A DNA stretch of 64,000 nucleotides from Acidimicrobiia bacterium (GCA_017577575.1 PKRG01000008.1:44341-108340), one strand, 5' to 3'; shown: positions 46,545-55,420, numbered from the stretch's first letter. Numbers and translations: made by a program. Notes: generated by a model not told the origin, from the sequence alone.

Positions 46545-48260
46545 GTGGTCTTCTCCCGTGACGACATCGACAGGGTCCGCCAGGCGACGGATCTGGTGGA
46601 GTTGTTCGCTGCCGTCACCAAGGTCAAGCGGTCGGGGCGCTCCTACATGGCGATCTGCCCCTTCCACCAGGAGAAGTCCCCGTCGATGTCGATCGATCCG
46701 GCCAAGGGCGTGTACCACTGCTTCGGCTGCCAGAAGTCGGGTGACGTGTACACGTTCGTCCAGGAGACCCAGGGCCTCGACTTCAACGAAGCGGTCGAGG
46801 AGCTGGCCCGCCGGGCCGGGATCCACATCGAGTCGGACCCGGGTGCCGATCGTCAGCGGGGACGCCGTGCCGCGCTCCACGAGGCGGTGCGGCGGGCCAT
46901 CGAGGTGTACCACCAGCGCCTCAAGACCGCCCCTGACGCCGGCCCGGCCCGCAAGTACCTCCGCGGGCGCGGCTACGACGCCGACGTCGTCGAGGAGTAC
47001 AAGCTGGGCTGGGCCCCGGAGGCGTGGGATACGCTCGTCAAGGAGCTGCGGGCGGCGGGGATCCCCGACCGGGTCATGGTCGAGGCCGGCCTGGCCCGAA
47101 GGGGAAGGGGCGGCCGGCTCTACGACTACTTCCGGGGCCGGGTGATGTTCCCGATATACGACCTGAGAGGCGACCCGGCCGGGTTCGGCGCCCGCCTTCT
47201 CGGCGGGGACGGCGCCAAGTACCTCAACTCGCCCGACTCCGCCATCTACAACAAATCCCGGCTCCTCTACGGCCTGGACAAGGCCCGCACCGCCATCGCC
47301 CGCAGCGGCCGTTCCGTCGTCGTCGAGGGATACACCGACGTCATCGCCCTCCACCGGGCGGGAGTGCCCGAAGCCGTCGCCACCTGCGGGACCGCCCTCA
47401 CCGAGGAGCACTTCGACCTGTTGCGGCGTTTCGCCGACCGCGTGGTGCTGGCCTTCGACGCCGACGAAGCCGGCACCGAGGCGGCTCGGCGCACCTCGGA
47501 GCTGGAGGCTCCGGTGCGGCTGGACCTCGACATGCGGGTCGCGGTCATGCCCGACGGCGGTGATCCCGCCGACATCGTGCAGGCGGGCCGGGCGTCGGAG
47601 GTGCTGGAGGCGATCGAGCAGTCCCGCCCGCTCCTCCAGTTCCGTCTCGAGCGGGAGGTCGCCGGGCTCGACCTGTCCGAGCCAGAGGCGAGGGCGCGAG
47701 CGCTGCATTCGGCGGCGACGCTGGTCGCCCGCATCATCGATCCGATCGCCCGCCGCGAGTACGAGCGGTTCGTGGCCCGCCTGGTCGGAGTCGACCTCGA
47801 GACGGTGGAAAGAGCGACCGACGACATTCGCCGTCCGACGGGCCAGCGGCCCCGGCCCACCCGGCCGGCGACTCCCCGCCGGAGGCTCGAATCGGATTTC
47901 CTGCGGGTGATGATCGCCAATCCGCCGGGTGCCGACGAGATCAGATCCGACATTTTCCAAGAGCCCGACCTGAAGAGGGTCGCCGAGGTGCTGGAGGGTG
48001 CCCGCCGCCCCGACGGAGGTGCGGTCGACGTGGCCGCCCTCGACCTCCCCGACGACCTCCGCAGCCTGGTCATGGCCCACGCGGTGGAAGGGACGCCCGA
48101 TTCGGCCGCCGAGCTGATCGAGAGGGCGAGGATGCTGCGCATCGACGCCGAGATCGACCGGCTGGAGGCGCTGGTCGCGGCGACGGATCCGTCCCAAGAG
48201 GAGTATTCACGCGCCTTCGAACGATTGATAGCTTTGCAACGAGAGAAACGGCAAGGATGA
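46545..48260 (+). CDS. dnaG: DNA primase
   Basis: The 571-residue primase makes replication primers. The CHC2 zinc finger uses C38, H41, C59 and C62 (CPFHQEKSP and HCFGC). The TOPRIM core contains VVEGYTDVIALH and DADEAGTEAA. The C-terminal helicase-binding part is present but compact. The GTG start at 46545 has a weak site. The ATGA overlap with the sigma factor gene recalls the ancient dnaG-rpoD pairing. Confidence 0.96.
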   Translation: MVFSRDDIDRVRQATDLVELFAAVTKVKRSGRSYMAICPFHQEKSPSMSIDPAKGVYHCFGCQKSGDVYTFVQETQGLDFNEAVEELARRAGIHIESDPGADRQRGRRAALHEAVRRAIEVYHQRLKTAPDAGPARKYLRGRGYDADVVEEYKLGWAPEAWDTLVKELRAAGIPDRVMVEAGLARRGRGGRLYDYFRGRVMFPIYDLRGDPAGFGARLLGGDGAKYLNSPDSAIYNKSRLLYGLDKARTAIARSGRSVVVEGYTDVIALHRAGVPEAVATCGTALTEEHFDLLRRFADRVVLAFDADEAGTEAARRTSELEAPVRLDLDMRVAVMPDGGDPADIVQAGRASEVLEAIEQSRPLLQFRLEREVAGLDLSEPEARARALHSAATLVARIIDPIARREYERFVARLVGVDLETVERATDDIRRPTGQRPRPTRPATPRRRLESDFLRVMIANPPGADEIRSDIFQEPDLKRVAEVLEGARRPDGGAVDVAALDLPDDLRSLVMAHAVEGTPDSAAELIERARMLRIDAEIDRLEALVAATDPSQEEYSRAFERLIALQREKRQG

Positions 48261-49384
48261 GCGAAGCAGTCGAGCAGGTCATCTCGTCCCTCACGAAGCG
48301 GGGCCGCCAGCGCGGCTTCCTCACGATGGCCGAGGTGCAGCAGGAACTGGAAGACGCCGAAGCCCCGGAGGAGTCGTTCGAGTCGGTCCTCGACACGCTG
48401 CGGGGCCAGGGGATCAAGCTGACCGAGGAAGGCCCTGAAGTCGAAGTCGACCTCTCCGAGGTGAGCGAGACCGCGGTCTCCGACCCGGTTCGCATGTACC
48501 TGAACGAGATCGGCCGCTACAAGCTGCTCACCGCCCAGCAGGAGGTCGAGCTGGCGATGGCTCTCGAGGCGGGACGGCGGGCACAGGAACGGCTCGACAA
48601 CGAGGAGCTGTCCGACGAGGACGTCGCCGTCCTCCGCCAGATGGTGGAGGAGGGCGAGAAAGCCCACCGCCGCCTGGTCGAGGCGAACCTGCGCCTGGTC
48701 GTGTCGATAGCCCGCCGTTACGTGGGCCGGGGCCTGGCGATGCTCGACCTGATCCAAGAGGGGAACATGGGCCTGATGCGGGCCGTCGAGCGGTTCGACT
48801 ACCGCAAGGGCTTCAAGTTCTCCACCTACGCCACCTGGTGGATCCGCCAGGCGATCTCCAGGGCCATCGCCGACCAGGGCCGCACCATCCGCATGCCCAT
48901 CCACGTCCTCGACGTCGTGAACAAGCTGCGACGGGCTCGCCGTGACCTCGCCCAGGAGCTGGGCCGTGACCCGACGGTCGACGAGCTGGCCGCCGACCTG
49001 GACCTGCCCCCGGAGCGGGTCGAGGAGCTGATGCGCTTCGCCCAGGACACGGTGTCGCTCGAGACGCCGGTGGGGGAGGACTCCTCGGGCACGCTCGGTG
49101 ACCTCGTCGAGGATCCCGACGGCGAGAAGCCGATCGATGCGGCCACCTTCGCCAGCCTCCAGGACCAGCTCGCCCTCGCCCTCGAAGGGCTGAGCGAACG
49201 CGAGCGCGAGGTGCTGATCATGCGCTTCGGGCTCGCCGACGGGAAGATGCGCACGCTGGAGGAGGTGGGTGCGGCGTTCAACGTGACCCGGGAGCGGGTC
49301 CGCCAGTTGGAGATGAAGGCGCTGGCCAAGCTCCGCCACCCCGACAAGTCCCAGCGGCTGGCGAGCTTCCTCGAAGAGGGGTGA
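48257..49384 (+). CDS. rpoD: RNA polymerase sigma-70 factor, principal type
   Basis: The 375-residue sigma factor has region 1.1-like sequence (1-70), region 1.2 (DPVRMYLNEIGRYKLLT), region 2 (VSIARRYVGRGLAMLDLIQE and KGFKFSTYATWWIRQAISRA), region 3 and region 4 (TLEEVGAAFNVTRERVRQLE). The sequence is of the RpoD/SigA group rather than an alternative factor, and the place behind dnaG fits. Region 1.1 is short, as often in actinobacteria. Confidence 0.95.
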   Translation: MSEAVEQVISSLTKRGRQRGFLTMAEVQQELEDAEAPEESFESVLDTLRGQGIKLTEEGPEVEVDLSEVSETAVSDPVRMYLNEIGRYKLLTAQQEVELAMALEAGRRAQERLDNEELSDEDVAVLRQMVEEGEKAHRRLVEANLRLVVSIARRYVGRGLAMLDLIQEGNMGLMRAVERFDYRKGFKFSTYATWWIRQAISRAIADQGRTIRMPIHVLDVVNKLRRARRDLAQELGRDPTVDELAADLDLPPERVEELMRFAQDTVSLETPVGEDSSGTLGDLVEDPDGEKPIDAATFASLQDQLALALEGLSEREREVLIMRFGLADGKMRTLEEVGAAFNVTRERVRQLEMKALAKLRHPDKSQRLASFLEEG

Positions 49385-49420
49385 ACGTCCCCGGCTGAGG
49401 CGCCGCGCCATACTTCCGGG

Positions 49421-50593
49421 ATGCGCGTCGACGCCCACGGCCAACGCATCCCGCTCTTCGATCGGGGCGTCTACCGGCGCCGCCGGGAGCGGGCGGCGGC
49501 GGCCCTGCAGGAGGCCGGCCTCGACGTCCTGGTCGTCACCGCTCCCGAGAACATCTACTACCTCACCGGCTTGGACCACTTCGGCTACTTCGCCTTCCAC
49601 ATGCTCGTGATGGCGGCCGACGCCGACCCGGTGCTGGTGGCCCGCCGGATGGAGCAGTTGACGATCTCACGGGACGTCGGCGACATCGAATTCCGCGGTT
49701 ACGGCGACGACGAGGACCTGGCCCGCCTCTGCTCCGAAGTCGTCGGTTCTGTGACCCCGCGACCACAGAGGATCGGCATGGAGCTGGCGAACCTCTATCT
49801 GATCCCCGCCGTCGCCCGTGCCATCCAGGAGCGGTTCGACGGCGCCGAGGTGGTCGACGCCACCGAGCTGATCACAGGGCTGCGGCTCGTCCAGTCGCCC
49901 GAGGAGCTGGAAGTCACCCGCCGCGCCGCCGCCGTGACCGACGCCATGATGCAGGCCGCCGTCGCCACCGCGGCCGCCGGCGTGACCGAGCGGGAGGTGG
50001 CGGCGGCGGCCCTCGAGGCGATGATGGAGGCGGGGGGCGAGCCGCCGGGATTCTGGCCGTTCGTGCGCTCCACCAGCCGGCTCAACGAGGACCACACGAC
50101 CTGGACGGACTACGCGTTGAAGGAGGGCGACGCCCTCTTCCTCGAGATGTCGGGCTCCGTGGGCCGCTACCACGCTCCGATGGGGAGGGTCGTGTTCATC
50201 GGCGACGTGCCCAACGGCTCGGAGTACGTGGCCGGCGTGTGCCTGGAGGCGTTCGAGGCGGCCCGAGAGGCGGTCCGGCCCGGTGTCGAAGCGGGCCGGG
50301 TGTACGCCGCCTGGCAGGACGTCCTGGACCGAAACGGGCTGGCCCACTACCGCCGCCACCACTGCGGATACCTCACCGGCATCGGGTTTCCTCCCAGCTG
50401 GACGGGAAACGGCATCCCTCGGGCGTTGCGCGACGGCTCCCGGATGCGCCTGGCGGCAGGCATGGTCTTCCATCTGATGTCGTGGACGATGGGGACCGGC
50501 CAGGGCGACTACTTCGTGTCCGATCCGGTGGTGGTCACCCCGAACGGAGGGGAGAGGCTCAGCCGGACACCGCAGGATCTCGTGGTGAAGTAG
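49421..50593 (+). CDS. M24 family protein, creatinase/ectoine-hydrolase-like
   Basis: The 390-residue protein has the pita-bread fold of M24 peptidases: an N-terminal creatinase domain (VVTAPENIYYLTGLDHF) and a C-terminal catalytic domain. The five metal ligands of true Xaa-Pro peptidases are not kept: the first Asp is Glu in LFLEMSG, the second lies in YHAPMGR, and the two Glu positions read FHLMSW and FVSDPV. This matches creatinase and ectoine hydrolase (DoeA) relatives, which hydrolyse C-N bonds without metal. RHHCGYLTGIGFPPSW supports that group. The substrate is unknown; no ectoine genes lie nearby. Confidence 0.85.
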   Translation: MRVDAHGQRIPLFDRGVYRRRRERAAAALQEAGLDVLVVTAPENIYYLTGLDHFGYFAFHMLVMAADADPVLVARRMEQLTISRDVGDIEFRGYGDDEDLARLCSEVVGSVTPRPQRIGMELANLYLIPAVARAIQERFDGAEVVDATELITGLRLVQSPEELEVTRRAAAVTDAMMQAAVATAAAGVTEREVAAAALEAMMEAGGEPPGFWPFVRSTSRLNEDHTTWTDYALKEGDALFLEMSGSVGRYHAPMGRVVFIGDVPNGSEYVAGVCLEAFEAAREAVRPGVEAGRVYAAWQDVLDRNGLAHYRRHHCGYLTGIGFPPSWTGNGIPRALRDGSRMRLAAGMVFHLMSWTMGTGQGDYFVSDPVVVTPNGGERLSRTPQDLVVK

Positions 50594-50619
50594 CCCGTCG
50601 GGCCTGGCATGATGGCGCC

Positions 50620-50877
50620 ATGCGGTTTCGAGCGGGACTGATCATCGGCGGAGCCGTGGGCTACGTCCTCGGCGCCCGCGCCGGGCGTGAGCGCTACGAC
50701 CAGATCGTGCAGGCGACGAAGAAGCTGCGGGAGCACCCGGCGGTCGCCCAGCTCACCGACCAGGCGGTGGGTCTCATCGATGCCGGACGCCACGTCATCG
50801 CCGGCGGTCTGTCGGCGGGCGGGCGGGGCTTGCGTGCCGTCGCCGAAGACGACCGCTCGCACCGCCGCACCTCCTAG
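50620..50877 (+). CDS. Small YtxH-like protein
   Basis: An 85-residue protein with a single glycine-rich membrane helix at the N-terminus (AGLIIGGAVGYVLGARAG, about 5-22) followed by a charged helix, the pattern of YtxH/Gvp-type small membrane proteins. The GARAGRERYDQI block is common in actinobacterial homologues of unknown function. The ATG at 50620 is 26 bases behind the M24 stop. The end lies 44 bases before tRNA-Asn. Confidence 0.75.
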   Translation: MRFRAGLIIGGAVGYVLGARAGRERYDQIVQATKKLREHPAVAQLTDQAVGLIDAGRHVIAGGLSAGGRGLRAVAEDDRSHRRTS

Positions 50878-50921
50878 CTCGGTTCGGGCCGCCGCCCGGT
50901 GCTGGTACGCTGGAGGGTCCT

Positions 50922-50994
50922 TCCGGGGTAGCTCAATCGGCAGAGCAGCGGGCTGTTAACCCGTTGGTTGTGAGTTCGAGTCTCACCCCCGGAG
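50922..50994 (+). tRNA. tRNA-Asn (GTT)
   Basis: A 73-base cloverleaf: acceptor TCCGGGG with CCCCGGA, D stem GCTC/GAGC, anticodon stem GCGGG/CCCGT (one G-U pair), anticodon GTT at 50955-50957, T arm GTGAG-TTCGAGT-CTCAC and discriminator G. CCA is not encoded. It is the only tRNA gene found in the window. Confidence 0.98.
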
Positions 50995-51021
50995 CTCTCG
51001 CATTCGAGCCGGATCGAAAAA

Positions 51022-51055
51022 GACCTGCCGTGACGCCACGGCAGGTCCTTCTTTT
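51022..51055 (+). terminator. Intrinsic terminator behind tRNA-Asn
   Basis: An 11-bp perfect stem (GACCTGCCGTG at 51022-51032, CACGGCAGGTC at 51037-51047) with a 4-base loop is followed by CCTTCTTTT. An A-run precedes it, so it may also work on the other strand. It ends the tRNA transcript and separates it from the ArsR operon. Confidence 0.9.
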
Positions 51056-51099
51056 CGCTTGGAGGCCCACCCGGTGGGCTTCTTCCTTGCCCTGTCTAT

Positions 51100-51127
51100 A
51101 AGTAAATGCTTAAATAAGCAATAACTT
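51100..51127 (+). promoter_or_regulatory. Probable ArsR operator
   Basis: An AT-rich imperfect inverted repeat with 12-base arms (51100-51111 and 51116-51127, 10 of 12 positions paired, 4-base spacer) sits 17 bases before the ArsR start in otherwise GC-rich DNA. The arms carry AAGTAAATGCTT and AAGCAATAACTT. Size and place match ArsR/SmtB operators, so autoregulation is likely. Confidence 0.65.
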
Positions 51128-51144
51128 ACACAGAGGAACCGCTG

Positions 51145-51489
51145 TTGCAGCCGACCGACCGACTGAGCGTCGTCTTTTCAGCTCTGGCCGACCCCACCCG
51201 GCGCGACATCCTGGAACGGCTGTCCAGGGCGAGCGCCACCGTGGGGGAGTTGGCAGCCAACTACGACATGAGCCGGCCCGCGGTCTCCCAGCACCTCGCC
51301 GTCCTCGAACGGGCGGGGCTCATCGAACGGGTCGCCCGGGCGCAGTGGAGGGAGTGCCGGGTCCGGCGGGATGGCTTCGACGAGGCGGCAGCCTGGCTAG
51401 CGCGGCAACGAGCCGCATGGTCCGAGCGCTTCGACCTCCTCGAAGAGCACATTCGACGCCAACGCACGGAGAAGAAGGAGACCGAATGA
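51145..51489 (+). CDS. ArsR-family transcriptional regulator
   Basis: The 114-residue winged-helix protein starts FSALADPTRRDILERL and has the recognition helix in SRPAVSQHLAVLERAGL. There is no cysteine in the DNA-binding helix where ArsR/SmtB metal sensors bind metal, so it belongs to the ArsR group paired with SRPBCC (AHSA1) proteins rather than to metal sensors. The TTG start has an AGAGGAA site. The stop overlaps the start of the truncated SRPBCC gene. Confidence 0.93.
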   Translation: MQPTDRLSVVFSALADPTRRDILERLSRASATVGELAANYDMSRPAVSQHLAVLERAGLIERVARAQWRECRVRRDGFDEAAAWLARQRAAWSERFDLLEEHIRRQRTEKKETE

Positions 51490-51635
51490 TCGACCTGACC
51501 GCCGGGTTCACCCTGGTGAGGGAGTTCCCGGCCACACCGGAGGAGCTCTGGCGCTTCTGGACCGATCCCGCCGAGGCGACCCACTGGATGCACCCTCGGG
51601 GTTGTTCGGCCGCCTGTCGGCTCGAGACAACGTGA
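51486..51635 (+). pseudogene. Truncated SRPBCC (AHSA1-like) gene
   Basis: This ORF gives 49 residues. The first ~38 are the N-terminus of an SRPBCC/AHSA1 protein (FTLVREFPATPEELWRFWTD, then THWMHPRG), normally about 140-160 residues long and paired with an ArsR regulator. After HPRG the frame runs into unrelated codons and a stop. The break is at about base 51597, where LivG-type coding sequence begins in another frame. The ArsR-SRPBCC pair is therefore broken. Confidence 0.8.
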
Positions 51636-52066
51636 CTGCGGTCGCCCGGCCCGATGATTTGGACGTCGACGAGTTCGCCGACGAGTGCCTGGGTTGGCTC
51701 GATCTCATCGAGCTCGCCGATGTGCCCGCTGGCGAGTTGCCCTATGGCCTGCAGCGACGGCTCGAGATCGCCCGGGCCCTGGCGACTCGTCCGCGGTACC
51801 TGCTCCTCGACGAGCCGGCGGCGGGGCTCAACGACGTCGAATCCGCCGACCTCGAGAAGCGGATCCGTCACATAGCCAAGGATTCCCGCTTCGGGTGCGG
51901 AGTGCTGATCATCGACCACGACATGCGACTCATCACGTCGGTCTGCGATCGTCTCACGGTCCTCGCCAATGGCCGCACGATCGCCGACGGGTCGCCGGAC
52001 GAGGTCCGCAACCAACCCGAGGTGGTCGAGGCATATCTAGGCAAGAGGAAGGAACCAGGAACGTGA
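51602..52066 (+). pseudogene. C-terminal half of a LivG-type ABC ATPase
   Basis: The reading frame encodes only the second half of a branched-chain amino acid type ATPase: FGRLSARDNV (after the Q-loop), the signature LPYGLQRRLEIARAL, Walker B LLLDEPAAGLN, the switch region IIDHDM and the C-terminal DEVRNQPEVVEAYLG. Walker A and about 90 N-terminal residues are missing, so it cannot bind ATP normally. The TTG at 51602 is only nominal. The end overlaps the dehydrogenase gene by 4 bases, which shows that this was a real operon partner. Confidence 0.85.
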
Positions 52067-53241
52067 GTTACCACTACGGGATCATCGGCGCCGGCCGGCA
52101 GGGTGTGGCTGCCGCCTACGACCTCGCCCTGCGCGGCGAGGCGGCCTCTATCACGTTCGCCGACCAGGACGAACGGACGGCGCGCCAGGCTTCCGAGCTG
52201 CTGTCCTCGCTCGTCGATGGAGTGAAGTCTGGCTTCGTCCGGCTCGACGCCACAGACCCGGCGGCCGTTCGCGAGTTCATGGCGGACCTCGACGGTGTCC
52301 TCGGTGCCGCCAGCTGGCGGCTGAACGTCGGCCTCACCGACGCCGCCGTCGACGCCCGCACCCACTTGGCCGATCTGGGGGGCAACTCGGAAGTGGTGTG
52401 GGAGCAATTCGAGCGCTCCGACGCCGCGCGCGAAGCGGGCATCGCCATCGTCCCCGATTGCGGTCAGGTCCCAGGGACCGGGGCGAACCTCCTGGCGCTA
52501 GTGGCGAGCCGGTTCGACGCGGCCGACACGGTCGTGCTGTACGACGGCGGGATCCCCCTCCACCCCGAAGATCCCTGGAAATACAAGTTGACCTTCAACA
52601 TGGACGGCCTCACCAACGAGTACTGGGGTCACGCCCACTACCTGATCGACGGAGAGCCGGTGGACGTTGAGGTCTTCGACCCCGCCGAATACGAGACCCT
52701 CGAATTCGAGCGCTTCGGCACGCTCGAGGCGTTCCCGACTTCCGGCGGCCTGACCACCGTTTCCCGGACTCTCCGGGGGAAGGTGCGCACACTGAAGAAC
52801 AAGACTCTTCGCTACCCGGGTCACGTTGCCCAGTTCAAAGCGTTCAGAGACGCCGGGTTCTTCGACGAGACCCCGGTCGAAGTCGACGGGGTGGAGGTGA
52901 TTCCCCGACACGTTTTCCACGCCCTGATCGAACCGAAGATCCGGGCTCCGGAGGGGTTTCGGGACGTGATCGTCAACCGGGTGGTAGGCACCGGGGAACG
53001 GCACGGCCGCCGGGAGCGCATAACCCTCGACGTCATCGTCGACAAGCCCGAGGACCTGCCGTTCACGGCGATGCAGGTGGCCACTGGATGGCATGCGGCG
53101 ATCATCCTCCATCGCATGGTGCGGGGCATGTGTGGGACGGGTGCGGTGGAGGTGGAGAACGCCATCGACGGCGATCTGCTCCTCGACGAGTTCCGCCAAC
53201 GGGGCTATCAGATCGACGAGCGGGTCGAGGCGCTCCCGTAG
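52063..53241 (+). CDS. Saccharopine dehydrogenase-like / lysine 6-dehydrogenase family protein
   Basis: The 392-residue protein has a Rossmann fold with I8-G9-A-G11-R-Q-G14 and the saccharopine-dehydrogenase C-terminal domain (GLTTVSRTLRGKVRTLKNKT, RYPGHVAQFKAFRDAGFF). Relatives are lysine 6-dehydrogenase, saccharopine reductase and carboxynorspermidine enzymes, all forming or cutting C-N bonds with NAD(P). Substrate is unknown. The GTG start overlaps the ATPase fragment and has an AAGGAA site. Its neighbour, an amino-acid-type ABC ATPase, fits an amino acid catabolic role. Confidence 0.88.
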   Translation: MSYHYGIIGAGRQGVAAAYDLALRGEAASITFADQDERTARQASELLSSLVDGVKSGFVRLDATDPAAVREFMADLDGVLGAASWRLNVGLTDAAVDARTHLADLGGNSEVVWEQFERSDAAREAGIAIVPDCGQVPGTGANLLALVASRFDAADTVVLYDGGIPLHPEDPWKYKLTFNMDGLTNEYWGHAHYLIDGEPVDVEVFDPAEYETLEFERFGTLEAFPTSGGLTTVSRTLRGKVRTLKNKTLRYPGHVAQFKAFRDAGFFDETPVEVDGVEVIPRHVFHALIEPKIRAPEGFRDVIVNRVVGTGERHGRRERITLDVIVDKPEDLPFTAMQVATGWHAAIILHRMVRGMCGTGAVEVENAIDGDLLLDEFRQRGYQIDERVEALP

Positions 53242-53311
53242 GGACTGTGGCACTTGGCGTGGTTCGCCTCACGGGCTAGACCGGAAGGCGACACCCCCGT
53301 GAGGTGGAAAG

Positions 53312-54271
53312 GTGAAGTTGGCCTTGGCCGGAGACACGATGCTGGGCCGGGCCGTCGCTCACGCCATCGAGACCCGGTCGGCGGCGGCGATCGTCCATCC
53401 CGCCGTCATCGACGCCGTCGCCGACCACGACCTCTTCTTCCTCAACCTCGAGTGCTGCATCTCGACGCGGGGGGAGCGCTGGCCCGATCCCCGCAAACCG
53501 TTCTTCTTCCGGGCCCCGCCCGCGGCCGTGGAGGTCCTGACCCGTCTCGGCGTGGACTGCGTCACCCTCGCCAACAACCACGCCCTCGACTACGGCTACG
53601 AGGCGCTCCTCGACACCATCGACCACCTGACGACCGCCGGCATCGCCGTGGTCGGGGCCGGAGAGGACCTCGCGTCCGCGCGGCGGCCACGGACCCTCGA
53701 AGCCGGCGGCACACGGCTGACGGTGGTCGCCTTCTCCGATCACCCCGCCGACTTCGCCGCCGGGCCGGAAACACCCGGCATCGCCTATGCGGATCTCTCC
53801 GGCGGCGTGCCGGAGTGGGTGCGGAAGGCCGTCGTCGAGTCGGCGGACCCGGTGCTCGTCACCCCCCACTGGGGCCCCAACATGACCGAGGAACCGGTGC
53901 CGAGTGTCCGTCGGGCGGCACGCCAACTGGTGGACGCCGGGGCGACGCTGGTGGCCGGTCACTCGGCCCACGTCTTCCACGGGGTCGCCGGACGGGTCAT
54001 CTACGACATGGGCGACTTCGTCGACGACTACGCCGTCGACCCGGTGCTCCGCAACGACCTCGGGCTGGTGTTCCTCGTCGACCTGGGCCCGACGGGGCCG
54101 GGGCGGATCGAAGCCATACCGATCGCCCTCGACTTCTGCCACACGCGCCTGGCGACAGACGACGAGGTGGATTGGATCGAGCGCCGGTTGCGACGGGCTT
54201 GTGCCGCCATGGGAACGGCAGTCACCCGGACCGGTGACCGGTTCCTGATCGAAGCCGCCGGCGGGCCCTAG
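53312..54271 (+). CDS. CapA family protein (PGA_cap, calcineurin-like)
   Basis: The 319-residue protein has the CapA-type metallophosphatase fold: AGDTMLGR at the N-terminus, LNLEC, LANNHALDYGYEALLDTID, TPHWGPNM and AGHSAHVFHG provide the metal-site residues. CapA proteins join poly-gamma-glutamate synthesis in Bacillus, but most relatives have unknown roles. There is no signal peptide. The GTG start at 53312 follows a GTGGAAAG stretch. The stop codon overlaps that of the convergent baeRF gene. Confidence 0.9.
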   Translation: MKLALAGDTMLGRAVAHAIETRSAAAIVHPAVIDAVADHDLFFLNLECCISTRGERWPDPRKPFFFRAPPAAVEVLTRLGVDCVTLANNHALDYGYEALLDTIDHLTTAGIAVVGAGEDLASARRPRTLEAGGTRLTVVAFSDHPADFAAGPETPGIAYADLSGGVPEWVRKAVVESADPVLVTPHWGPNMTEEPVPSVRRAARQLVDAGATLVAGHSAHVFHGVAGRVIYDMGDFVDDYAVDPVLRNDLGLVFLVDLGPTGPGRIEAIPIALDFCHTRLATDDEVDWIERRLRRACAAMGTAVTRTGDRFLIEAAGGP

Positions 54272-55392
54272 CTCGTGAAGGGGTACCTGAGGATCGCCGC
54301 CAGCTCGCCTCCGCCGGGGACGTCTTGGCGGCGCACCGCCACGATCCGCCCGCCGTTCATCCACACCCGGCGGGCGATCTCGTCGACCACCGAGTAGGCG
54401 GAGGCGTCGTCGACCTCGGCGAACTCGACCGCCCCCTCGTCGTCGACGAAACCCGGCACCACGGCGTCGATGTCGACGAACAGCGTGTCCACCATCCCGA
54501 ACGTCGCCGCCCGGGCGATGTTGGCGACGTCCGTGCCGGCCCGGCCCTCGGCCATCCTGCGCTCGAAGATGTCGACGAGGGCGGCGAGCTGGATGGCATA
54601 GAGCTCGTCGAGGATCGACCGGGCCCGCTCCGCCAGCTCGGTGTCGGGGGTGTCTTCGGGATTCCCCTCTATCCCCGTGGCGGCGAGGAAGGGATAGCGG
54701 CTCACCGAGCGGTATATCGACTGCAGCGGCTCGGCCGCGGCGAGGATCAACGGCACATCCTGGCCGGCGGTCGCCGATCGCACCGCGTCGTCCACGCGAC
54801 GGCAATAGACGCGGAGATGGCTCCGTTCAGCCATGGAGCTCTGGGTCTTGCCCCTCGGCGCGCGGTCGTCGACATGCGCTATCGGCACCGAGTCGGCCAC
54901 ACCTTCCGGCAGCTCGCCCAGTTCGACCTCGGAGGGGCCGCCCTCCGGCAGCACTTCCAGCAGCTTCACCGAGTTCTGGGAGATGGCGAGCACCAGGGCC
55001 ACCTGGGGGAAGGTGATCGACCGGAGCAGGGGACCGAGGTGGAAGCGGTCGGCGACGTCGACGATCTCGGTGAGGCGGTTCGGCAACCGGTAGGTCACCA
55101 GCCATGCGGGCGTCGCGAACACAGCCAGGCTCCTCGCCTGGTACCGCCAGAAGAAGTCGTCCTCGACCAGGTCGGAGAACTGCTCCTCCACGGCGGCGAC
55201 GACGCGCTTCTCGGTCCCGGCCTCTTCGAGCTGGCTGACCGCCTCGTCGACGAGGTTCTTGAGTGCGATTCGTTCCGCCTGCCCCGGGCTGACCGGGTCG
55301 GTGGGCAGATAGACGGACACGCAAGTCTCGCCGACCGTGTCGAAGAGCCGGCTGACTTGGTCGTGGGTGGGTATGTCGACGTGGAGTGGCAT
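54268..55392 (-). CDS. baeRF family (bacterial archaeo-eukaryotic release factor-like) protein
   Basis: The 374-residue protein resembles the baeRF group, relatives of eukaryotic eRF1. It starts with PTHDQVSRLFDTVGETCVSVYLPT, has a central domain of eRF1 domain 2 type, and ends with VVDEIARRVWMNGGRIVAVRRQDVPGGGELAAILRYPF, the usual C-terminal block (pelota/L7Ae-like fold). No GGQ motif is visible, so peptide release in the standard way is unlikely. These proteins are thought to act on ribosomes or RNA in stress. The ATG at 55392 has a GAGGAG site. It is the last gene of a four-gene operon with rtcA just upstream. Confidence 0.85.
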   Translation of the reverse strand: MPLHVDIPTHDQVSRLFDTVGETCVSVYLPTDPVSPGQAERIALKNLVDEAVSQLEEAGTEKRVVAAVEEQFSDLVEDDFFWRYQARSLAVFATPAWLVTYRLPNRLTEIVDVADRFHLGPLLRSITFPQVALVLAISQNSVKLLEVLPEGGPSEVELGELPEGVADSVPIAHVDDRAPRGKTQSSMAERSHLRVYCRRVDDAVRSATAGQDVPLILAAAEPLQSIYRSVSRYPFLAATGIEGNPEDTPDTELAERARSILDELYAIQLAALVDIFERRMAEGRAGTDVANIARAATFGMVDTLFVDIDAVVPGFVDDEGAVEFAEVDDASAYSVVDEIARRVWMNGGRIVAVRRQDVPGGGELAAILRYPFTS

Positions 55393-55420
55393 CACATCTC
55401 CTCGTTGGCGTGTGGCCGGG

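Noticed and set aside
51602..52066. A functional short ABC ATPase
   Set aside because: Walker A and the whole N-terminal nucleotide-binding half are missing, and the frame begins inside the truncated SRPBCC gene.
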